Below, one piece after another: positions 1-7,355 of a stretch of 17,886 bases of DNA. Below the pieces are notes generated by a model that saw only the letters and a program-made list of their open reading frames with translations, was not told where the DNA came from and ran no database searches. Source of the stretch: JBGTBQ01 sp041749275 (GTDB lineage: Bacteria; Acidobacteriota; Blastocatellia; Pyrinomonadales; Pyrinomonadaceae); the NCBI GenBank assembly GCA_041749275.1, contig JBGTBQ010000123.1, positions 1-17,886 on the forward strand, in the 5' to 3' direction. The position numbers were made by a program, and so were the translations under genes. Within the stretch, counting starts at the first letter, position 1, and the number at the start of each line of letters is the position of its first letter.

Positions 1-117
1 GGCCGCAGTCGGGGCGGGGACCTCAGGCGCCAGCCAGGTGCGGCTCGCGAAATAGGCAGCGGCGCCAGCGACGAGCGCGAGCAGGACGACGAGGATCCAG
101 CGGCGCGGGCCCGCCAT
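1..117 (-). CDS. N-terminus of a membrane-anchored protein, possibly TlpA/thioredoxin-like (partial)
   Basis: Only the first 39 codons are inside the window; the frame is open to the left edge. The ATG at 117-115 lies two bases after the dsbD stop, so translation is probably coupled to dsbD. The peptide begins MAGPRRWILVVLLALVAG: a basic start, then a hydrophobic segment at about residues 7-23, which fits a signal anchor or uncleaved signal, then a Pro/Ala-rich stretch. In Xanthomonadales-type genomes a TlpA-like periplasmic thioredoxin often follows dsbD, and that would suit the context as a partner receiving electrons from DsbD. This identity is inferred from position only; no catalytic motif is visible in the part present. 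Confidence 0.6.
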   Translation of the reverse strand, partial: MAGPRRWILVVLLALVAGAAAYFASRTWLAPEVPAPTAA

Positions 118-119
118 CT

Positions 120-1934
120 TCAGCAATCGCGCGCCAGGCGCGCGAGATGAGAGCGGAAGTCTTCCGCGTTCACGAATCCGACCAGGCGGAACGGCCGGCA
201 CTCACGGCCCTCGGCATTGAAGAAGGCGGTGGTCGGTGGGCCGTAGACGCCGAAGCGCCGGAACAACGCCTGGTCAGCTTCGTTGTTTGCGGTCACATCC
301 GCCTTGAGCAGGACGAAGCCGGAGAGGTCCGATCGCACTGCAGGCACCGAGAAGGTGTATTTCTCCATCTCCTTGCAGGAGACGCACCAGTCCGCATAAA
401 AGTCGAGCATCGCGGGCTGGTTTGCGGCCTTGGCCGCCGCGAGTTCGCGGTCGAGGTCCTCGATGGAAGCGACCATGCGGAACGGCAGCGATTCCACGTC
501 CGCTGAAGACGTCGCACCGCCGAGGCCGGGCAACGCCACGCCGCGCAGCGGCTGCAGGGGGTCATGACCGCCGGCCGCTGCGCCGAACATCATGATGACG
601 CCCCAGACAATGGCCGCGAGGCCAAAGCCCTTAGACACCAGGCGGGACGCATCCGAGCCGGCAGCCGTGCGGCCAAAGCCGCCGAAGTAGTAGCCGGCGA
701 CGATCACGAGCAGCGCCCAGAGCGCCAGTGTCAGCGAGCCCGGCAGCACGCGCTCGAGCATCCAGACTGCGACCGCAAGGAAAAGCACGCCGAACAAGGC
801 CTTGACCGTCGTCATCCAGGCTCCGGCATGCGGCAGGAAACGGCCGCCCGCGACTCCCACCAGTAGGAGCGGGGCGCCCATGCCGATGCCCATGGCAAAC
901 AGCGCGAGTGAACCGCGCAGGACATCGCCGGTCTGGCCGATCACGGCCAGGGCAGCGACCATGGGCGGCGCGACGCAGGCCGTCACGACCAGGGCCGACA
1001 GCGCTCCCATGATCGCGGTGCCGACGAGGCTGCCTGACTTCTGTCGGCCCGACACGCCGGCGAGGCGAGTCTCGAGGGCTGCCGGAATCTTGAGGTCGAA
1101 GAGTCCAAACATCGCGAGCGCGAGGACCACGAACAGCGCGGCGAAGGTAATGATGATCCAGGGTTGCTGGAAGAAGGCCTGGGCCTGCTGGCCCGCGGCA
1201 GCAAATGCGGCACCGGCCGCCGTATAGGTCAGGGCCATGCCCAGCACGTAGACCACCGACAGCAGGAACGAGCGCCGCGGCGTCGCGGCCGCACCCTGGC
1301 CGGCGATGATGCCCGACAGGATCGGGATCATCGGCAGTACGCAAGGCGTGAATGCGAGCAGGAGGCCGAATCCGAAAAAGCTCGCCATGACCACGAGCAG
1401 GCTGCCGTCAGCGATCAATCCAGACAGGCGGTCCTGCTCGGAGACCATGGGCGTCGCTTCGCGCGGCGAGGCCGTGCCGGGCGGCGGCATCGTGATCGTC
1501 ACCGTCCGGGTGACGGGTGGGTAGCACAGGCCAGCGTCCGCACAGCCCTGGTAGCTCACCTCGAGCTCGAAACTCGAGGCGCCCTCCGGCCGCGTGACCG
1601 GCACCGTTGCGGTCAATAGGTCGTAATAGACCTCGACGTCGCCGAAGAACTCGTCGGTCTTCTTCTTGCCGTTCGGCATCGCGATCTCGCCGAGCACAAT
1701 GCCCGGCGTCGCCGTTTTCACCGAAACGCGGTGCCGATAGAGGTAGTAGCCGGGCGCAACCTGCCAGTCGAGCAGCACGCGGTCGCCGCCGTCGGGCATT
1801 GCCGTCAAGACAAAAGCCTGGTCGACGGGCAGGAACTGGTCTTCGTTGGAAACCGGGCCAAGGAGGCCCTGGGCGGAGACGGCACCCGAAATCGCGAGGC
1901 CGAAGAGGCAGATCAGCAGCCTGAATTTCTTCAT
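120..1934 (-). CDS. dsbD: Thiol:disulfide interchange protein DsbD
   Basis: DsbD passes electrons from cytoplasmic thioredoxin across the inner membrane to periplasmic disulfide isomerases and cytochrome c maturation proteins. The 604-residue protein has the full three-part layout. A signal peptide (about 1-21, ending VSA) precedes the periplasmic alpha domain, with the cysteine pair C131 and C137 in YQGCADAGLCYPP. The membrane beta domain (about 178-450) carries C198 in FTPCVLPM and C320 in TACVAPPM. The C-terminal thioredoxin-like gamma domain has C517-V-S-C520 in DWCVSCK. All six redox cysteines are present, so the protein should be functional. The start ATG at 1934 gives a proper signal peptide, though no clear ribosome binding site precedes it. 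It is divergent from groES, a gene order common in Gammaproteobacteria, and is followed two bases later by another membrane-anchored protein. Confidence 0.96.
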   Translation of the reverse strand: MKKFRLLICLFGLAISGAVSAQGLLGPVSNEDQFLPVDQAFVLTAMPDGGDRVLLDWQVAPGYYLYRHRVSVKTATPGIVLGEIAMPNGKKKTDEFFGDVEVYYDLLTATVPVTRPEGASSFELEVSYQGCADAGLCYPPVTRTVTITMPPPGTASPREATPMVSEQDRLSGLIADGSLLVVMASFFGFGLLLAFTPCVLPMIPILSGIIAGQGAAATPRRSFLLSVVYVLGMALTYTAAGAAFAAAGQQAQAFFQQPWIIITFAALFVVLALAMFGLFDLKIPAALETRLAGVSGRQKSGSLVGTAIMGALSALVVTACVAPPMVAALAVIGQTGDVLRGSLALFAMGIGMGAPLLLVGVAGGRFLPHAGAWMTTVKALFGVLFLAVAVWMLERVLPGSLTLALWALLVIVAGYYFGGFGRTAAGSDASRLVSKGFGLAAIVWGVIMMFGAAAGGHDPLQPLRGVALPGLGGATSSADVESLPFRMVASIEDLDRELAAAKAANQPAMLDFYADWCVSCKEMEKYTFSVPAVRSDLSGFVLLKADVTANNEADQALFRRFGVYGPPTTAFFNAEGRECRPFRLVGFVNAEDFRSHLARLARDC

Positions 1935-2084
1935 TGCGGCCGAGAGGTTAGCGGCCCGATGGTCACTTGTCGCGACGGCCTGCCCGTTTTCCGCATCTCC
2001 ATGCCGTCGGGCCCCGGAGACACTGCAAAATATATGTTTATATTCATCAAGTTGTGCGGTCTTATCACTCGACCACCGAGAGTG

Positions 2085-2110
2085 CTTGAATTTGCAGCAA
2101 TGATCCCTAT
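2085..2110 (+). promoter_or_regulatory. Heat-shock (sigma-32-like) promoter of groES-groEL
   Basis: CTTGAA at 2085-2090 and CCCTAT at 2105-2110 are 14 bases apart, matching the sigma-32 pattern of CTTGAA and a CCCCAT-type -10 element. The same DNA can also be read as a vegetative promoter: TTGAAT at 2086-2091 and TATCAT at 2108-2113, spacing 16. A vegetative start and a heat-shock start may therefore coincide. It lies just upstream of the CIRCE operator and 53 bases before the groES start. Expected gene order and spacing support it; no transcript start is known from the sequence alone. Confidence 0.7.
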
Positions 2111-2112
2111 CA

Positions 2113-2139
2113 TTAGCACCCGTCAGGCCCGAGTGCTAA
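2113..2139 (+). promoter_or_regulatory. CIRCE operator (HrcA binding site)
   Basis: TTAGCACCC, nine spacer bases, then GAGTGCTAA form the 27-bp CIRCE inverted repeat; only one base of the left arm (C for T at 2120) departs from TTAGCACTC-N9-GAGTGCTAA. HrcA binds CIRCE and represses chaperonin genes, and its activity depends on GroE. The element overlaps the downstream edge of the promoter and ends 24 bases before the groES ATG, the usual place. Confidence 0.95.
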
Positions 2140-2163
2140 CGAATTCCCAAGGAGTGTTTATCC

Positions 2164-2454
2164 ATGAAGATCCGTCCGCTTCATGATCGAGTGATCGTCA
2201 AGCGCGAAGAAGAAGAGCGCAAGTCCCCTGGCGGCATCGTAATCCCGGATACCGCCGCGGAAAAGCCGATCCGAGGCAAAGTCGTCGCCGTCGGCAAGGG
2301 CAAGGTCCTGGAAGACGGCAAGGTCCGTCCGCTCGACGTGAAGGTCGGCGACAAGATCCTGTTCGGCAAGTACGGCGGAAACGAAGTCAAGGTCGACGGC
2401 GAAGAGCTCCTCGTGTTGCGCGAGGAAGACATCATGGCCGTCATCGAAAAGTAA
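2164..2454 (+). CDS. groES: Co-chaperonin GroES
   Basis: GroES is the heptameric lid that closes the GroEL folding chamber in the cytoplasm. The 96-residue length is standard. It opens MKIRPLHDRVIVKR, and the mobile loop contains G23-G24-I-V-I27, the stretch that contacts GroEL, followed by IPDTAAEKP. The C-terminal half has the usual VGDKILFGKYGG and EELLVLREEDIMAVIE segments. The start is fixed by AAGGAG at 2149-2154, nine bases before the ATG. It is the first gene of the groES-groEL operon, with groEL 18 bases downstream. Expression should respond to heat through the upstream sigma-32-like promoter and CIRCE. The sequence resembles gammaproteobacterial GroES. Confidence 0.98.
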   Translation: MKIRPLHDRVIVKREEEERKSPGGIVIPDTAAEKPIRGKVVAVGKGKVLEDGKVRPLDVKVGDKILFGKYGGNEVKVDGEELLVLREEDIMAVIEK

Positions 2455-2472
2455 TCCAGAGGACCACGAATC

Positions 2473-4107
<1,635 letters not shown>

Positions 4108-4128
4108 GACGCCCGCGGCCTGAAAGAC

Positions 4129-4170
4129 AAAGCGGGGGCGCTCGGCATCGAGCGCCCCCGCTTTTCTTTT
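4129..4170 (+). terminator. Rho-independent terminator after groEL (bidirectional)
   Basis: A perfect 16-bp stem pairs 4129-4144 with 4149-4164 around the four-base loop GCAT; the core arm is AGCGGGGGCGCTCG. On the plus strand it is followed by TTTTCTTTT (ending 4170). Read on the minus strand the stem is followed by TTTGTCTTTC, so it can also end transcription coming from the CYTH gene, which stops at 4190. The point where lineage signal changes lies in or next to this hairpin. Confidence 0.93.
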
Positions 4171-4189
4171 CAGATTTTATTCGCCTGTC

Positions 4190-4732
4190 TCAGAAACGCG
4201 CTTCGATGACGCCGTCTTTGTTCGTGCCGTGTCGCGCCGTGAGCTGCGGGTAAGGGGCGTGCTCGGCCTCCGCGTCTCCGAGGTTGAGTAACTTTTCCGC
4301 CTCGTTGATGGCCTCTTCTTCGCCTTCGATTTCGACAAAGAGGCCGAACGGCAGTTCGTCAAGGACGACCTCCGCCCCACCGACGTGCCATGTCCCCCGC
4401 CGCTTCTCGTAGACGAGCGCGCGCCGGTAGCCGAGCGCTTCGAGGATCGCCGCGAGCGCTTCCGCGTCGCTCACCTCGGTCTCATCCTCACGCTGATGTT
4501 TAATCGGCGAATCGGACAGGGTGCGCTCCTTAAACGTAAGGATGGCGCGTTCGCCCACGCGCCGCAGGCGGAGCACACGCCGTCGCGGATCGAGGCCGGG
4601 GCCGTCGTAGATCGTGTTCTCCTCGAACACGACCGCCCCCCTCTCAACCGCGCCGATTTCCGACAGTCGCCGCCGCAGGCTCTCATGCTGGCCCTGCGCC
4701 AGACGGTATTTCTTCTCAATTTCAACGCCCAT
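4190..4732 (-). CDS. CYTH-domain protein (CyaB-like class IV adenylate cyclase / triphosphate hydrolase family)
   Basis: CYTH proteins form a beta-barrel tunnel that binds triphosphates and divalent metal; members include class IV adenylate cyclases and thiamine or inorganic triphosphatases. The 180-residue product opens with the signature ExExK as E4-I-E6-K-K8, followed by LRLRR and LTFKE strands lined with basic residues, and by acidic strands VVLDELPFG and LFVEIEGEE that bind metal. The length is normal for a stand-alone domain. The ATG at 4732 puts the signature at the N-terminus as expected; no ribosome binding site precedes it, and upstream bases come from a heptad repeat. It lies downstream of an ABC exporter on the same strand. 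Which triphosphate it uses cannot be told from sequence. Confidence 0.88.
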   Translation of the reverse strand: MGVEIEKKYRLAQGQHESLRRRLSEIGAVERGAVVFEENTIYDGPGLDPRRRVLRLRRVGERAILTFKERTLSDSPIKHQREDETEVSDAEALAAILEALGYRRALVYEKRRGTWHVGGAEVVLDELPFGLFVEIEGEEEAINEAEKLLNLGDAEAEHAPYPQLTARHGTNKDGVIEARF

Positions 4733-4738
4733 AAAGAA

Positions 4739-4869
4739 GCGGTCAGCGGTCAGCTCTCAGCAGTCAGCTAAAATCTTTGGGGTGATGTTATAGAACAAAC
4801 GTTGAAAGGATGCCACTCAAGATGAGTCTGCTTTTGAAGCTGAATGCTGATCGCTGAAGGCTGAGAGCT
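4739..4869. repeat. Inverted heptad-repeat element between permease and CYTH genes
   Basis: The left side is four consecutive 7-mers of the form GCnnTCA (4739-4766: GCGGTCA twice, GCTCTCA, GCAGTCA). The right side holds 7-mers of the complementary form TGAnnGC (4841-4868: TGAATGC, TGATCGC, TGAAGGC, TGAGAGC), with a further imperfect unit at 4834-4840. AGCTCTCAGC at 4752-4761 is exactly inverted as GCTGAGAGCT at 4860-4869. The whole unit fills the gap between the two genes, stopping one base short of the permease stop codon and reaching within seven bases of the CYTH start. It could fold into a long imperfect hairpin. Confidence 0.75.
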
Positions 4870-4870
4870 A

Positions 4871-6220
4871 TTACGCCTGCCGCACCCAGCGCCAGATTTC
4901 CGGGATGGTCGCGCGCTTGCCGTACATGAGCATGCCGACGCGGTAGATGCGCGCGGCGATCCAGACCATCAGAACGACCGTGGCGAAGCCGATGGCGAGC
5001 GAGAGGGCGATCTGCCAGAACGGGGGCGTTTCGGTGACGATGCGGACGAGCATCGTGATTGGCGAAAAGAGCGGGATCATCGAGACCCAGAAGGAGAAAT
5101 CAGAGTTGGGGCTGCGGATGACGGGAAACGCCAGATAGATACCGATGACGGGCAGAAAGCTCACGGTCACGATGATCTGGCTCGCCTCTTTCTCGGTGGT
5201 CACGATGGCGCCGATGACGGCGTAGATCGTCGCATAGACGTAGAAGCCGAGCATGAAGAAGAGAATCGCATAGACGAAGTTTAGCAGCGGTATCGTCGGG
5301 AGCGAGATTTCGCTGCCCCACATCGCCGCCGCGCCCGCGCCGTAGAGCGTGACCGCCAGAAGCATGAGCGCCCAGACGGCGAACTGCGTGAGCGCGACGA
5401 GCGAGACGCCGACGAGTTTTCCGACCATGAGCGGAAAGGCGCGCACCGACGAGAAGAGCACTTCGACGATGCGCGTCGTCTTCTCTTCGACGACCGCTGA
5501 GAGGATCACCTGCCCGTACATCAAAATTGCGATGAGGATGAACGAGCCGACGCCTACGGCGAGAAAGAATCCGCTGCCCCCTGAGTCGCGCTCTTCGCCG
5601 CCTTTGGTGACGCGCGCCGTCTCCATCCTGACTTGGCGTGAAAGCTCGGCCACGCGGCGCTGGTCAATGTTCTCGTCGCGCATCCGCTGCTCGATGACGG
5701 CGCGACTAATCCTGCTTTCAAGCATCCCGCTGGTGAACACATCGCCTGTGTTGCGCGCGTAGAATTCCGCCTCGCCACGTTCGAGGATGTCCGCGGGCAA
5801 GATCAGATAGGCGTCCAACTCCTCTCGCAACACGCGCTCGTTCAGGCTCTTCTTGATCTCGGCGAGCGACCCGCCGACCGGCGCCTGCTCTATCTCGAAA
5901 TGTGTTTGTAGCGCGGCGGCGGCTTCCATCTGTTGCTGCTGGCTCGTTTCCATTCTGCCGGCAACGGGCGCGCTCTCCGTGGCGCGTGCGTCTTTGTCTC
6001 CGCCCTGCATGAGAGACTCGCGGACGTGTGCGTACAGTCGCCCCGTCTGGTCAACGACGGCGATGCGTGTCGCCCCGCCCGTCTTCAGCGTGAAGAGGAG
6101 ACCCGGCACGACTAATAAGACGGCCATGAAAACAGGCGCGAGCAGGGTGGAGATGATGAACGCCTTGCCGCGCACGCCCTCGACATACTCGCGCTTGATG
6201 ACCGCCAGCGTCTTCCTCAT
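4871..6220 (-). CDS. ABC-2 type exporter permease (NatB-like)
   Basis: This is the membrane half of an ABC exporter, 449 residues. One hydrophobic segment lies near the N-terminus (about 21-45, FIISTLLAPVFMAVLLVVPG). A long extracytoplasmic stretch rich in Glu, Gln and Arg follows (about 50-215). Then comes a block of five or six membrane segments (about 218-430), including FFLAVGVGSFILIAILMYG and the motif SAVVEEKTTRIVEVLFSSV, which is typical of NatB-type permeases. The ATG at 6220 has GGAGG just upstream and overlaps the stop of the ATPase gene as ATGA, so the two are translationally coupled and should form one complex. NatB relatives export sodium or drugs, but the substrate here is unknown. 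Confidence 0.9.
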   Translation of the reverse strand: MRKTLAVIKREYVEGVRGKAFIISTLLAPVFMAVLLVVPGLLFTLKTGGATRIAVVDQTGRLYAHVRESLMQGGDKDARATESAPVAGRMETSQQQQMEAAAALQTHFEIEQAPVGGSLAEIKKSLNERVLREELDAYLILPADILERGEAEFYARNTGDVFTSGMLESRISRAVIEQRMRDENIDQRRVAELSRQVRMETARVTKGGEERDSGGSGFFLAVGVGSFILIAILMYGQVILSAVVEEKTTRIVEVLFSSVRAFPLMVGKLVGVSLVALTQFAVWALMLLAVTLYGAGAAAMWGSEISLPTIPLLNFVYAILFFMLGFYVYATIYAVIGAIVTTEKEASQIIVTVSFLPVIGIYLAFPVIRSPNSDFSFWVSMIPLFSPITMLVRIVTETPPFWQIALSLAIGFATVVLMVWIAARIYRVGMLMYGKRATIPEIWRWVRQA

Positions 6221-7188
6221 CCGTCCTCCCCGACCTTAGCGATAAAGATGTCATGCAGGCTCGGCTCCACGCGCTCGAATTTCGAGACGTTCACGCCGTG
6301 CTCGACCAGCCGCCGGAGTAACTCTTGTGAGTCGGCGCCGTCGGCGAGCAGCACCTCTTCAAAGTCGCCGCGAGGCACGACGCGCGCTACCAGCCGCCGG
6401 TCTTCGAGCACTTCCCCGGCGTCCTCGGCGCGCAGCGCAACGGCGTTGCGCCCAAAACTCTGCTTGACCTCGCGCAGGCTTCCCTCAAGAAGTTTCCGCG
6501 AGCGGTTTATCAGGCAGATGTCGTCGCAGATGTCTTCGGCGACGCCCATCTGATGCGTCGAGAAGATGATGGTCTTGCCGGCGGCCTTGAGTTCGAGCAC
6601 GATGCCCTTCAGGAGTTCCGTGCTAACCGGGTCGAGGCCGGAGAATGGTTCGTCGAGGATGATAAGGTCGGGGTCGTGCAGCACGGCGACGATGAATTGG
6701 ATTTTCTGCTGCATCCCCTTCGACATCTCCCCGGCCCTCTTGTTCTTCCAATCGGAAAGTTTTACCTTGTCGAGCCAGCGGTCAATCACCTCGTCCGCCC
6801 GGCGCGGATGGAGGTTCTTCAGTTCGCCAAAAAAGCGGAGCTGTTCGCCCACCTTCATCTTCTTGTAAAGCCCGCGCTCCTCCGGGAGATAGCCGGTGCG
6901 TTCACGCGTCATCTCGCCGACGGGTTGACCGAACAGGCTGACCGTCCCCTCGTCGGGGGCGATGATGCCGACGATCATGCGGATGGTCGTCGTCTTCCCC
7001 GCCCCGTTCGGCCCGAGCAGGCCGAAAATTCTGCCGGCGCGGACGCGCAAGCTAAGGTTGCTGACGGCGGTGAAATCGTCGAATCTTTTCGTGACGTTCT
7101 CGAGTTGGAGCGTGACGCCGTTTTCGTCTGTGGGTTGAATTATCGGCCTCCGGCGGGCAACCCTCTCGCCGCGCGGCGCGCATCTCAA
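6217..7188 (-). CDS. ABC exporter ATP-binding protein (NatA-like)
   Basis: This is the ATPase partner of the downstream permease. Numbered from the TTG at 7188, it has Walker A GPNGAGKTT at 59-67, the NatA-type Q-loop region GYLPEERGLY (99-108, Glu where many ABC proteins have Gln), signature MSKGMQQK at 155-162, Walker B LIILDEP with D179-E180, D-loop SGLDP, and H-loop FSTHQM with H212. The C-terminal 80 residues form the extension usual in this subfamily. The start is uncertain. No ATG or GTG lies in frame before the domain; the only standard choice is TTG at 7188, which lacks a ribosome binding site. GGAGG at 7147-7151 instead points to ATT at 7140-7138, which would shorten the protein by 16 residues. 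Confidence 0.92.
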   Translation of the reverse strand: MRCAPRGERVARRRPIIQPTDENGVTLQLENVTKRFDDFTAVSNLSLRVRAGRIFGLLGPNGAGKTTTIRMIVGIIAPDEGTVSLFGQPVGEMTRERTGYLPEERGLYKKMKVGEQLRFFGELKNLHPRRADEVIDRWLDKVKLSDWKNKRAGEMSKGMQQKIQFIVAVLHDPDLIILDEPFSGLDPVSTELLKGIVLELKAAGKTIIFSTHQMGVAEDICDDICLINRSRKLLEGSLREVKQSFGRNAVALRAEDAGEVLEDRRLVARVVPRGDFEEVLLADGADSQELLRRLVEHGVNVSKFERVEPSLHDIFIAKVGEDG

Positions 7189-7355
7189 GGGTCGGAATTC
7201 AATTCGTCAAAGCGAGAGTAATACGGGGCGTGACTTGCGAAAGTTCTTCGCCCGCGCGCCCATCATGCGGTCGTGAGATCGCGCCGTAAAGCTCTCGGAT
7301 TGCGATCCGCGCGTGCTAAGATTCCCTCGTCCGTCCTCTTTTGCGAGTTCATTCT
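7189..7355. other. Divergent intergenic region between ABC operon and VWFA gene
   Basis: These 167 bases must hold the promoters of both the exporter operon (minus) and the VWFA gene (plus). I could not fit a convincing -35/-10 pair with normal spacing on either strand. Nothing repeat-like or RNA-like stands out. Confidence 0.4.

Noticed and set aside
4739..4869. CRISPR-like array
   Set aside because: The units are only 7 bases, have no unique spacers and change orientation halfway; there are no cas genes nearby.
7341..7355. TTG start for the VWFA gene
   Set aside because: The ATG 15 bases later gives a normal signal peptide and neither has a better SD.
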